64,000 nt of DNA, taken from NCBI GenBank assembly GCA_024663395.1, contig JANFAH010000001.1:5022001-5086000 (forward strand), read 5' to 3'. The translations under genes and the position numbers were made by a program. The notes beneath the pieces are model-generated. The model was given only the letters and a program-made list of their open reading frames with translations. It did no database searches and was not told the origin of the DNA. Of the stretch, positions 30,601-42,158 are shown in pieces. The DNA is from Pisolithus tinctorius (lineage: Eukaryota; Basidiomycota; Agaricomycetes; Boletales; Pisolithaceae). How positions within the stretch are numbered: position 1 is the stretch's first letter; every line of letters begins with the position of its first letter.

Positions 30601-32394
30601 AGCATCCTCTGCTACCCACTTCCCAAAAGTTTGGAAAACGAGAGTCCCAACGTCGACTTCGCGCTTCTTGCCAGTGCGCGAACTTGTCACCACTTGCTTT
30701 ATCTTCGTTTCCGATACCCGCATAAGTTGAATTACCTTTCCCCACGAATACGCTATGACCGGAGGGGTCGATTCACCGATATCATCCTTTTTGTCTTGAC
30801 TAGCTTTAGTGCTTGGAGACCACGCTAGAGTACCGCGACATCGATCCGACACAGTGGTGTCGGGTGTGCCCTCTCGCAGGTGCTTGAGCCAAGTCTTCGG
30901 TGTCGGCCTCATGCCAACCACAATCAACTTCGACGGAGTCAACATTGCAACCAGTTGATATGCGTCAGTCGGATGCGGAGCAGTACCAGGAGGGAGTGCT
31001 GCCATAGAAAGCACTGGGTTGCGGAGTCGCCAACGGCGAAAAGAACGGGATTGGAGACTACTTCCTTCCGTGGGTCCACTTTGAGGGTAGTTTCCAAGGA
31101 TGCGGATGGTATCGGAGGCCTCTACAAACAGGACCTTGCCCAGGTTGTGGTAGAAGGCAAGACCGTGCTCGTCAGCACTAACAATGGCAGTGTGCCGACT
31201 CGCAACGAAAGCTACATCAACAACGCGGGAGCCAGCAAGGTGGCCCTCTTGCTTGCCAGACAGCACTCGCGGAAGGGACGCCGGTGCGATAATGCGCGCT
31301 GGCGAATGAGGATTCTTCAGATTGAAGAGCTGGACATAACCTGAATCGTGTCCGGACGCGACGTAAGTGTAATCATGGGACAGCGCGAGCGCCGATACGG
31401 ATCCCACATTACTGGCTTTCTTGGTATAAGCGAGTACGGGTGTGGAAAAGCAAGGAACAATTACCTGAATCATTCCCACACGTACACAATAACGTCTGCT
31501 TAAAATCGAAGACAAATATGCGACCAGCGTCCGTACCCACACAGATGAGACCATTCGCGGCCAGCACGGTCGGGGAACCCAAATTAGAAGCACCTAACAA
31601 GAGTGCAGCTTTGGACTGGCGTTTTCCGAATAGTTGACCGGTAACAGTCTGCAGAGAAGTCCACCTGAATGTCTCGCCGTCTACTGTCAAGTCGCCGTCA
31701 TGACGAAGTGGTGTGGATGCCCTAGAAAGATCGGAGACATGTGACAATGGAGAATAGCCTCCCGCTGGTGTGAGGGAATCAGACGGGAGACCAAGGTTTG
31801 CGGATTGAGCAGGACTCGTCGGAAGAAAAGAGCGGAGCCGTGAGACAGAAGGGTGGACGAAAGGTTGAGGGGCTTGGACAACTGCGTCGGGGTGGTCCCT
31901 CGACGGTACGTCCTCATCGGCAACCATAGTCAGTGGTGGAGGAGAGGAGACTGGGCTGACTTCCGGGGAGACGTGCCTGCTACGGGGTTGTCGCTACAAG
32001 GAAACACCCTTTAGCCACAGCACACGAAGCAAGCCGTTCATGCATGACATACGATTGCAGTGTCGTCAACCTCGTCAGGCCTCGGACTGGCAACGTCATA
32101 ATGGTGCCCTGACCTCGAATTGTTGTCGTCCGAGTCATCTTTCTCGAGAACAGCACGCAATTGTTGTTGGTAGTTCGTGGCAGCTACGTGTTCCGCATCC
32201 ACACCGTCGTATACAAATTCTTCGTCGTCATCGTCGCCGAAAACTCCTTCCGGTTCAGTATCATCATCAAAGAGCTCCTCCATACGTGCAGAGTAATCGC
32301 CCGCGTGGTCCTCTGCTTCAGCCTCACCATGGCTAGAGCCACCTAGTGAAGAGGAACTGCCAGGTCTTTCGTCGGAGCCTCGTCCCTCTGCCAT
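27652..32394 (-). CDS. VPS8: Vacuolar protein sorting protein 8 (CORVET subunit)
   Basis: Rab5-effector subunit of the CORVET tether at early endosomes. Main exons on the minus strand: 32394 to about 32051 (acidic N-terminus ending EEFVYDGVDAEHVAATNYQQQLRAVL), about 31993 to 31470, a long exon to about 30560 with beta-propeller sequence (VGTDAGRIFVFDF, VASGHDSGYVQLFNL, TAIVSADEHGLAFYHNLGKVLFVEA), about 30511 to 30330, and a large exon from about 30280 to 27652. The propeller is followed by the family block QWLN...LVAFTAVSLLVYDVRT and, after KGKVFVL, VGTLSTWADKIL with AIEITRAYYTGEAPGNRNG. The C-terminus keeps only the first part of a RING (ICTHCHTSLL, then YHRQC) and stops 2 residues later. 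Donor GTATGT after KGKVFVL fits better than the earlier GTATTT. Confidence 0.9.
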
Positions 32395-32629
32395 GATCAA
32401 CCTGACAGAAATGAAGCTTGAAGGCTGCGGTAGGTCACTCTGCGGAATGCCGTTGGTAAATATGTTTTGTTTACATACATACCTCTAGTGGTCACTACCA
32501 AATACAACCACGTGAGCGGGAGTGATTAATGTACACCATACAGTATCAGTGATATATAAATCGATAACCTCACAGTAGCACGAAACCTGAAGAGAAGTCA
32601 ATCCTACGTATCCCGGTCTGACATGCCAG
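32395..32629. promoter_or_regulatory. VPS8 promoter / CTI6-like gene 3' end
   Basis: Short spacer between two minus-strand genes. ATATATAAAT at 32550-32559 is on the plus strand and too far from any plus-strand start to assign. Confidence 0.3.
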
Positions 32630-34748
32630 TCACGATGCTGGTCGCCGCTCACGTTCTCTACTCTTCACCCCCGGCCCAAAGCGTTCCTGGAAACTGATCA
32701 ACTCCTCCATGAGCTCCTCCATCATCTTCATGGTAGGCTTGGAGTCTACACAAGGGCGATGTGTGGATTCAACGAGGACTGGTTGGGACGGCAAGGAAGG
32801 CGTTTCCGCTGAGTTATCTGAAACCACTGGCGTCCCACGTGCATTGCCATCAACGGTATCCGTGGGCGCCGACAGGTTGGCGACCTCGCCCGAAACCCTC
32901 ATCTCCTTCAAAGCTTTCTCCAACGCTTCCCTCCGTCGCCCACGGTCCGCAGCCCCGGCTTGCTCTCGTCCAACCCATTCGACAAGCGCGCGCACACGTT
33001 TATTCATGTCGCCGACACTCATGCGTTTGCTGGGCCACTTCACTCGTACTCCACGCTCCATCGTCCTGTCCAACGACTCCCTCCCCCCTGGACCTACAAC
33101 CGAGCGCACTTCGAGAGGACGGGGGATCTGTGACGGAAGCATGTGTTCGAGGTGTGCCAGGTAGTCTGGCAAATTCCATGACGTGAAGAGTGGCTGTTGC
33201 GGGACTGCGTATGCATGGGAATTGCGGTAATAGGCACGCGAATTCTCGGCAGAATTGTTTCCCCCGCTCTGGTGATATCGTTTATGCACGCTAAGATGGT
33301 CTTGCGAGACACTGCCTGACGCGTGTGAGGATGGTGGCGGACGCTTTGCTGCAGGAGCAGCCCTACTGCGACCATTTTGACCAGATCGCTTAGACGACAC
33401 TGAACTAGCGGTTGAGTCACGTGAGCAACGATAGGGGCACCGCACATACCTTCATCACCTTCGGCAACTGCACCATCCACGTTAGCAGTGATTGCCTTGC
33501 GTGAAGTTGCTCCACCACGTCGACTGCGAGGGCCTGATTTCCCACCAGTATTCTGGTTACGTTTGGGAGGCGGTGGCGGTGGCGGGAGTTCTTCATGCAC
33601 AACGCTTGCAATTTCTGGGGGATCCGAGGCGCTAGATGCGGACCTCGTACGCTTTTTCGGAGGACTGTTTGATAACATCAATACAGCACAAATGTTGCGA
33701 CCAGTAGCTTAATCGACTCACGGGTCATCTTCTGCTCGTTTTCGCTTTCTCCGACTGTTGCAATCATCGTCGTGGGTCTCTGCCGGACCATTAACGACAA
33801 CATTCGCGCTAGTACTCTGCGACTCTGTAGCAGCAGCAGCCTCCGCAGCCGTTGCCTCCATTATCTCTTTCAGGCTTTCGTCGAAAGCGGCGTCACGACT
33901 ATTCATTGTATTACGCCTCTTCGCGGGCTTCGACATGTGAGTTGGAGAGTGTGAACGAGAGAGTCGCGAGGTAGTGAGGTGTGAATGAGTAGATGATTGA
34001 CGAGCCTTCTTCGCTAATCGCCTGGAAGGGGCAGCAGATCAAGTCAAAACATGTCCAAGGAGTCATGCTAGGACTCTTACCTGAAAAGTTCTTGATGCCT
34101 TTCCGGCTTGCATTGTTCGCAATGGTAGTCATCTTGAAGCTCCACCTCGGATTTAAAGCCCATGCACAGTCCATGTTGCCAGACATTGCATGTTTCGCAC
34201 TGGACCATAAACTCTCCGCCATCCGCATCTTCCTCTGTGATGTATATCAGAAAACGTGATAAGTACCATTGGGATGAGACCGGGGGCACACCGTTCAAAC
34301 CACATATACAGCGCGTGATGCCCTGTTCCTCGGCGTCCTCCTCATGTGGCTCAGCAGTGCCAGTGGTGGAAGAGCTGCCTAGCTTGCTGGAAGTGGGCTC
34401 GATCGGTAAATCTGAAGTTTGCTGAGCCTTTTCTTTTTCTTTCCCTTTGCGTTTTGCTCTGCCATTGGCGTTCCCATGGTTGGAGGCGCTACCGTTAACG
34501 TGGCCGTTCTTGTGAGGAACGCCATCGTCGTGATCTTCCTGCTTTGGCTTCTTGGAGCGACCATTGCTAGTCGCACCAGATAAAGCAGGCCGAGAAGATT
34601 CTTTGTTTTTAGGAGTAGACTCGGATGCAGGAGAGTCTGGAGATTTGGATGTGCTGGCTGAAGCAGAAGCAGAGGTAGCAGAGCGTCTTCCAGAACGGCG
34701 AGTTTCGCGAGGAGATGACGGAGGGCCCATGGTGATAGCTTGTGCCAT
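32630..34748 (-). CDS. CTI6-like PHD finger protein (Rpd3L-type histone deacetylase complex)
   Basis: A nuclear PHD protein resembling yeast Cti6, which reads H3K4me3 for the large Rpd3 complex. It starts at 34748 (MAQAITMGPPSSPRETRRSGRR). A Ser/Lys-rich linker leads to the PHD finger: GITRCICG, then after a 57-nt intron EEDADGGEFMVQCETCNVWQHGLCMGF and YHCEQCKPERHQEL, with all zinc ligands. A second intron joins ELFR to RLAKKARQSSTHSHLTTSRLSRSHSPTHMSKP, a conserved family stretch, then RRNTMNSRDAAFDESLKEI. Later introns start at GTGAGT (about 33720) and GTATGT (about 33450). The C-terminal domain has FTSWNLPDYLAHLEHMLPSQIPRP and WPSKRMSVGDMNKRVRALVEWVGREQ. Identity as CTI6 is by domain layout. 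Confidence 0.8.
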
Positions 34749-35840
34749 GGTGATGGTTTGAATGGGGGGCGCTGGCTCAGAGTAATACTCGTCTGGTCTC
34801 CAGTCTAATATAATAAGTATGGTTGTAAGGTGTCCGCGTCTTTACACTTATTTAGGGCTGGCAACGACACGCTTTATCTTCCTCTCTTTCACCCCAACGT
34901 CCACCTTCGTACACCCCGTTGCTCCCGCTTCTCGCCCACCAAGACGATCCGATCAACTTTGCAGCCCAGTGATGGCAGGGGCGATATCCCCGCATGCAAA
35001 GTAACCCTCAAAGGCCCTCGGCAGCTAGCCGTCCTCCGCTTGTCCATCAACTCCTGTCCTATGGCTCTCCTATCGACTGCCCGAGATCGTTTGGGAGCGT
35101 CTGCGTCTGTGATGCTCAAGTCTGCCAGTCGAAACGCTCTTAGTCGTGCTCGAGGAGTATGTGCATTGATTTTCGTCCACGTGATTACTGCGCGTCCAAC
35201 GCGTCTAGCTTCACATAACGTCACCTTGGCATTAGTCCATTCCGGAAGAAGAACCATAGATAAACCCATGGTCATATGCGACGTGTTTCTTGGCGTTTGT
35301 AACAAGTGCTTAGAGAAACTTGCACCAGGTAATCGTTTAACGTCGTGTTGGGTGGCCCAGCAGGGGATCGGACCACAAAATACATGGCACAGGAACAGTA
35401 GTCCCACCTCATCGCTCGCGGACAAAGTATGCAGCGACCTTCATCCCTGGGCTACTTGATAACGTAGTCAATCAATCTCATCCCATCCCAAGCGGAGTCA
35501 GTCGTTACGGAAAGAAGGAGTTATCGATGGCTTGTGTCCCCATAACTTTACAATTTGGTCAATGCCATGTCATGGGTCCAAAGATCTCAGACTTGGAGTA
35601 CGGAGTGACCCGGATTAGCTGTTGCGTCGGATCATATCCCTCCAATCGTAACTGCTACGTATCACCGCATCCTAATTCCTCCCCATTGTATTGTTGTAAA
35701 AAACTTGACTGGAATGTGTAGCCTTGTTTAGTCGTGCAGTTGTTCCTAATACCGATCCGGTAGTTGCCGTAGTCGAGTCAGAAGACTATTTAATAAACAC
35801 AAAGCAGCCAAAATTTACACCCATACAACAGCGACGTCCG
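34749..35840. promoter_or_regulatory. Divergent promoter region between the CTI6-like gene and ILV1
   Basis: About 1.1 kb with no clear gene. The plus strand has a pyrimidine tract (about 34870-34905). At 35061-35156 is a 32-codon open exon, MALLSTARDRLGASASVMLK..., rich in Ala/Ser/Arg/Leu and ending at a GTATGT donor; it looks like a mitochondrial targeting sequence. It could be the missing first exon of ILV1 or of a small unknown gene, but its phase does not match the ILV1 acceptor at 35738 directly. Overlapping ORFs here on both strands lack family features. Confidence 0.4.
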
Positions 35841-37774
35841 ATGATCGAATACTCATCCAACGCACCAACACCGCTCGCCTATCCAAGGCTGTCCGCCCAC
35901 GATCTACTGACATCAAACGAGCCAGATTACCTTAAACTCATTTTGACCGCAAAAGTATATGACATCATCAAGGAAACCCCGCTCGTCTATGCTCCCAATC
36001 TTAGTGCAAAACTTGGAAATCAGATATGGCTCAAGCGTGAAGATCTTCAGGAAGTCTTCAGTTTCAAAATAAGAGGCGCTTACAACTTCATGGCCAACAT
36101 GCGAGCAGAGGAGCGGTGGAAGGGTGTCATCTCATGCAGTGCTGGTTAGTGTGCGTACCCTTGCAATGAACCCCTCTCCACAGCATCGAGTTCTGTACAA
36201 AAGATGATGTCTATGACCCTCTTTACAGGTAACCACGCCCAGGGAGTCGCTCTCTCCGGTACCAAGCTCAACATTCCATGCACCATCGTCATGCCCACCG
36301 GCACCCCATCCATCAAAGTGCGCAACGTCGAACGCTTAGGTGCTAAAGTCGTCTTGCACGGCTCAGACTTTGACGAAGCCAAGGCTGAGTGTGCACGCCT
36401 AGCGGCCGTGCACAACCTTATCTTTGTCCCCCCCTATGACGATCCGCTCGTCATTGCTGGTCAGGGAACTATCGGTATGGAGATCCTCAAACAATTGCCC
36501 GACGCGACGCATCTCGACGGTATATTTGCTGCCGTCGGTGGTGGCGGGTTAGCTGCTGGCATTTCCGAATACGTGAAGCGTATTGGTAGCCCAAATACCA
36601 AGGTGTATGGCGCAGAAACTGTGGACGGGGATGCCATGTACCAGAGTCTCAAAAAAGGAGAGCGTGTCACCTTGCCGGAAGTCGGGCCTTTCAGCGATGG
36701 CACAGCTGTCCGCATCGTCGGAGAAGAGCCTTTCCGTGTCTGTCAACGACTCCTGGATGAAATTGTTATCGTCAATGACGATGAATTATGTGCTGCTATC
36801 AAAGACATATTCGAAGGTATGAATGCTAGCGGTAGTCATACAGTTGGTGCCATTAATCATTGTCTTCGCCAGAAACAAGATCTATCACTGAGCCCGCTGG
36901 CGCATTGGCCCTTGCCGGACTCAAGCGCCACGTTATTAGCAACGGACTGGTCGGTGCCCAGAAAACATTTGTTGCCGTCGTAAGCGGTGCAAACATGAAC
37001 TTCGATCGACTTCGGTTCGTTGCAGAGCGCGCTGAACTGGGTGAAGGCCGAGAAGTTCTTCTAAGCGTGGAACTTCCAGAGAGACCCGGAAGGTAAGTTG
37101 GTAGCAGTTACCGCGCATTGATAACCTGATGCTTAGCTACTGAAACCTAATTAACTGCACTGTCCAGCTTTTTCGCACTACACTCTCTTATCCACCCACG
37201 CGCAGTAACCGAATTTGTCTATCGATACAGTTCATCAGATCGTGCACACGCTTTCCTTTCCTTCAGAGTCGAGTCTTTGTCGCGCGAAAAGGAGGTCGCG
37301 GAGGTCCTTAGCGCCGTTAAAGAAGCTGGAATGTCTGCTTTCGATATGAGTGACGACGAAATGGCGAAGACGCATGTGAAGTATATGGCTGGTAGATCAG
37401 TCGTCGTGCCCCACGAACGTCTTTTCCGATTCGGTATGAGTGCGGTTCGCAGTCTGGACTTGTGTGTTAACCGTAGTGATGTTGGTCGTGCAGAGTTCCC
37501 CGAGCGGCTTGGGGCGTTGCGCACATTCTTGTCTGGACTTCATCAAGGTTGGAATATCACACTTTTCCATTACCGCTATCACGGAGCAGGTTTGTAATGC
37601 ACTGTTTTGGACACTTCGGTTGCGCTGACGAACCTAGATTTGGGCAAGGTCTTGGCCGGGATTCAAGTGCCGCCTGAGGACAGTAATTATTTTCAACAGT
37701 TCTTGGACAAGCTCGGATACCATCACGTTGAAGAGACGGACAACGAAGTGTACAGGAGATACCTCAGGGGCTAA
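35841..37774 (+). CDS. ILV1: Threonine deaminase (threonine dehydratase), isoleucine pathway
   Basis: PLP enzyme converting threonine to 2-oxobutyrate, the first step to isoleucine, normally mitochondrial. The PLP lysine lies in [11 protein letters not shown]. Further motifs are [12 protein letters not shown] (across the first intron, 36146 to about 36229), [27 protein letters not shown] and [17 protein letters not shown]. Two ACT-like regulatory domains follow ([20 protein letters not shown] and the last exons ending [14 protein letters not shown]...[11 protein letters not shown]). Introns begin near 36146, 36816, 37093, 37434 and 37592. The start is uncertain: the frame is open upstream to an acceptor-like GTGCAG at 35738 and contains no earlier ATG, so 35841 is the first internal ATG and a presequence exon is probably missing. 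Confidence 0.9.
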
Positions 37775-38257
37775 AGGGAACCAAGGTGACGGCGGTCGGT
37801 ACTTGAAGGGAGGAATGTAATTTTGCCGAGCTGCAGGCTTTGTCTCGGCCAATAAATATCCGTGCTGTTGAGCGACAGGTCGTAAGAGTCATGCGGGTGC
37901 CTACGGATTGGACCACACCCAAACCATGAATCAACGCAATTTTAGATATACCTTCTAATACGGCATTGAGAGCGGGACAGTGAGATGGGTCATGCGTAGT
38001 CCACGTCAGTGAAGATCCGAACGATCTACAGAAGTAGTTCTGGCCACCCGACTGCATGGATACGCAGGGTGACTGTAAATTACCACTGGTCCTCGCACTG
38101 ACGGTAGGGTACAGGGAGCAGGTAACCAGACTATGCAATGGAGAGCCAGAAGTGAAATAAGCTACTGGTAAGCCCCTGCATGAACCCTGAGTCCCCGCAA
38201 GTCAACATCCGAATCTCATGGCGAGGAAGACCACGTGCGTACATGAAGGTCTAGCCA
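37775..38257. other. Intergenic region between ILV1 and the complex I subunit gene
   Basis: Convergent 3' ends of two genes. No ORF with coding character and no RNA gene recognised. Confidence 0.5.
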
Positions 38258-38452
38258 TCAGTGTCCGTGTCCTTGACTATGAGATTTCGCGTAAAAGGTG
38301 TCCACAACGACATAGGCAGTGAAAGCGACTACGGCTATGCCTAAGCCGGGGAACATGCTGGAAAACATGGCTCTATTTGAAAAGACGGGATGCTTCCGCC
38401 AGGCCTCTCTCTTCGCCCAAGGATCCCTGAAAAGCGGCGGCTGGCTGGACAT
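38258..38452 (-). CDS. NADH-ubiquinone oxidoreductase B12 subunit (NDUFB3-like)
   Basis: Single-exon, 64-residue accessory subunit of the membrane arm of mitochondrial complex I. The sequence RDPWAKREAWRKHPVFSNRAMF followed by a single membrane helix (MFPGLGIAVVAFTAYVVVDTF) and a His-rich tail is the family pattern. It shares a 322-bp promoter region with TOP1, which is transcribed in the opposite direction. Confidence 0.88.
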   Translation of the reverse strand: MSSQPPLFRDPWAKREAWRKHPVFSNRAMFSSMFPGLGIAVVAFTAYVVVDTFYAKSHSQGHGH

Positions 38453-38774
38453 GATGTTTCCTTCAAACAGAATCCATTATTTTGGCCTGCTCAACGATGC
38501 GAAGTGCACATTCGCCTCACCTTTCTGGATGGTCAGTTCGGTGTAACACTATCGGCCAAGTCGGGAACAAGAGCGGAAGCCTGTGTCTCGATCACGTGAC
38601 GAATGAAGGGCAGGCGCACCGGGACTTGAGGAGAATTTCACTCGACAGCCGCACAGAGAAACCCTCTAACACACACTTGACCGTATGTACCTCGCCACTC
38701 GCCCCAACTGACTACTTCTCTTCGCTAATGTTGGCTACTTTTATTCCAACAGGTATTTCCTCAGCAGCTAAGGC
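38453..38774. promoter_or_regulatory. Bidirectional promoter, complex I B12 subunit / TOP1
   Basis: Lies between two divergent start codons. GATCACGTGACG at 38589-38600 contains the E-box CACGTG. No TATA box is evident. Confidence 0.45.
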
Positions 38775-41700
38775 ATGTCCTCAGATGAAGATACTCCTCT
38801 TGGTACTTTGGCCAGCACGAGCGGGTCGAAACATGTCGCCACTAACGGCAATAGCTCTCTCAATGGCTTCGCGGACGGCTCTTCTATGAGTGAGGACGAG
38901 ATGCCTTTAGTATGTGCATTGTCGTGAATGTTCCTTTTTCAAATCACCCATTATATCCGTAAGTCGCAGGTCAGTGTACAGGCGCCCGTACGCCCGCTGC
39001 GACGGAAACGGGATGCAGGTGATGCATCCGACAGTAGTGACGACGATATTCCTCTCGCGTCGTCTTCGCCCGCTAAACCGACTGTGTCAGTTACTACGCA
39101 AGTGGCTACTACACCGAAAACAATTTCGGACCAGTCGAAGCAGACCAATGGGAAAGCCAAAGGCAAGGTCAAGGCTCCTCCCAAAAAGAGAATTAAGCGG
39201 GAGCCGAAGTCAGAGGCGCCGGAGTCGTCTGCTTCGGAAGACGAGCGCCCCCCACCCAAGAAGCGGTCGAGGACAAAAGTCAAGACCGAGAATAATGTCG
39301 ATGGTGCTATCTTAGGTGGTGAGGAGACTAAACCAAAGCGGAGGAGTGCCGCCAAGAAAGAGGCAAAGAAGGAGGATTCTGGTACCCCCCGGCCAAATCA
39401 CTCGAAGAAAGGAGAGGAAAACGATGAGGCGGAGGAAGAAGAAGAAAAATATCGATGGTGGGAAGCTCAGCAAGAGAACGATGGTGAGGAGAAGTGGCAG
39501 ACTTTAGAGCACAGTGGCGTGATATTCCCGCCACCCTATGAGCCATTGCCGTCCCATGTGAAGATGGTGTACAAAGGTTTGTGTGCTTGTGTCTCACCAG
39601 AGGAAAACTCAGCTCGTATTCTAGGCAAGGAAGTGGACCTTCCTCCTGAATCCGAGGAGGTCGCTGGTTTCTATGGTGCGATGCTGGAGACGGATCATGC
39701 GAAGGACAAGACCTTCAATAAGAATTTCTTTGAAGATTGGTTAAAGGTGTTAAAGGAGTACCCTCCCGTGCGTAATTTTCTTTTACATTATGGTACAGTT
39801 CGTTGACGAGGGCTTCAGCGCAATGGTATCAAAATTACGGATTTCGACTTGTGTGATTTTAGGCCAATGTACGAATATTTCGAGGCGGAGAAGGCAAAGA
39901 AGAAGGCTCTCAGCGCTGCAGAGAAGAAAGAGCTAAAGAAACAGAAGGACGCAATGGAGGAGAAATATACCTACTGCGTCCTCGATGGTCGCAAGGAGAA
40001 GGTGGGAAATTTCAGAGTAGAACCACCGGGGTTATTCCGTGGTCGTGGTGACCACCCGAAAAAGGGTGCTTTGAAGGTGAGCACAAGTAACGTGGATAGC
40101 CACGCATCTGGAGATCACCTGGCGAACAGTTTCGCGTACGACCGGAGGACATCACCCTCAATATTGGCGAAGGCGTTCCGATTCCTGTGCCCAACATGTC
40201 CGGTAATTGGAAAGCAGTAGTGCACGACAAGACGGTTACTTGGCTTGCCAACTGGGTGGAGAATGTCAACGGAAACTATAAATACGTTTTCCTAGCCGCC
40301 GGCAGTTCACTGAAGGGTCAAAGTGACATGTCGAAGTTTGAGAAGGCTCGAGAGCTGAAGGTCGGGTCTATGTTCATTCTATCATTCGGATGCTGACAGT
40401 TATTTAGAAATATGTTGATAGAATTCGCCTAGACTACACGGCTGATCTGAAGAATAAAGTCATGGCTGATAGACAGCGAGCAACCGCGATGTACTTCATC
40501 GACCGACTGGCTCTTCGTGCTGGCAATGAGAAAGGAGAAGACGAAGCAGATACTGTCGGTTGTTGTTCGTTGCGCTGCGAGCATGTAACGCTGGAGGCAC
40601 CAAATTTCATTATCTTTGACTTCCTGGGTAAAGATTCTATTCGATACTATAATCGGGTACCGGTGGATGCTCAGGTCTTCAAGAACATCCGGTTATTTAA
40701 GGAGAACAAGGGGGACAACGACAACTTATTTGACCGCGTCAATGTAATTCAGCCGTTAGCTCTTCGCCTGTGGTTTGATTCTGACGAGCCATTAGACCAC
40801 ACACCTTAACAAGCACTTGCAATCGTACATGAAAGGGTTAACGGCTAAGGTGTTCCGTACCTATAACGCGTCCATAACTTTCCAGCAACAGTTGGACGAG
40901 GGTACACCAAAGGACGCAACTACGCAGGAGAAGTTGAATGCGTACAACCACGCTAATCGCATGGTTGCCATTCTTTGTAACCATCAACGGAGTGTACCCA
41001 AGACTCACGAGCAATCTATGGGCAAGATGCGTGATAGAGTGCGTTGTACTCTTGTTAAATGGCTACGCGTCCATTAACCGTCGAATGCGTAGCTTCGTGC
41101 TCTTAAGTATGACCACATGAAACTACGCCACGTTCTCTTCAACCTCGATTCGAAATACCAGAAGATGAAGCAGTACGCTGACGATGAATCTGATTTGGAT
41201 GACGAGTGGATTGTGGAGCATGAGGAATCTTTGAAGAAGAAAGAAATAGAGAAGGTGGAAAAGAAGTTTGCGAAGGATAATGAGAAGTCGGTTGAGGAAG
41301 GTAACAAGCCTCAGGACGAATCCGTCCTCCGGGAGAAGATAGCAGCCATTGAGGTGGAATTCAAGCGAATCGCTAAGGAACGAGGAACCGGAAGAGCCTC
41401 ACTAAAGAGGGAACGTCCTGCGGAAAGAATCGAGGAGAGTATACAGAAGTTAGACGAGAAGATCAAGACATTCAAATTACAGATGGACGACCGGGAAGCG
41501 GGCAAAGAGGTCGCGCTGGGTACCAGGTCTGTGTCGTCCTATTTTATCGGCCGAATGGTGTACACTCACGAGCGCTCAATGTAAACAGTAAGATTAACTA
41601 TCTCGATCCTCGGTAAATTGCACCGATTTCTATCGGCCATGGCACTTACATTTGGTTCCCAGGATTACTGCAGCGTGGTGCAAAATCCACAATGTCCCTA

Positions 41701-41827
41701 TAGAGAAGATATTCTCGAAGACTCTGCTAACCAAATGTGGGTATGGTGCTGTCATTCTTGTGCTGGCATTGACAAGCTTGGAATAGTCCCGTGGGCCATG
41801 GAAGCAGAGTCCGACTGGAAGTTCTGA
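38775..41827 (+). CDS. TOP1: DNA topoisomerase I (type IB)
   Basis: Relaxes supercoils by transient 3'-phosphotyrosyl nicking. Exon 1 (38775-38909) gives [14 protein letters not shown]. The long exon from 38970 encodes an acidic and Lys-rich nuclear N-terminus, then the core: [60 protein letters not shown]. Later exons have [64 protein letters not shown], and a coiled linker rich in Glu/Lys. The active site is SKINYLDPR, reached by splicing near 41586. The C-terminus [24 protein letters not shown] joins [13 protein letters not shown] through a GTGGGT...TAG intron. The catalytic tyrosine is intact. Confidence 0.93.
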
Positions 41828-42158
41828 TTCGACTCCTGGGTGAATATTATCATTATTCTGCATGTGCCTGCCAATACCATGGAGTAGAAGAGAACGGACT
41901 TGATTTATATTTTGTTGCATAGAGACGTATATAAACCAGATATATATTTCAGTAATGTGAATGTGAGCGACAACACAGCTGCAGAGCCGTCCATCTCCGC
42001 CTCGCGTATGGACACTGTTTGTCCGAGTTGTCCAGGTCGAGTATAAAGTTCAGGTGGTCAGGACCAAGCCAGCCATCTTGCTGCAACAACGTGTCTTACA
42101 TATTAGCCGGCCGACATACCCTTCCTCCTTCCACGACCGTCACGACTACCCTTTACCC
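41828..42158. other. TOP1 3' end and CDS1 promoter
   Basis: Tandem genes on the plus strand. TATATATAAACC-like AT-rich DNA at about 41927-41950 may hold the terminator of TOP1. Nothing else seen. Confidence 0.4.

Noticed and set aside
34889..35425. 178-aa minus-strand ORF between the CTI6-like gene and ILV1
   Set aside because: No family features; it lies opposite a better, though also uncertain, plus-strand exon.
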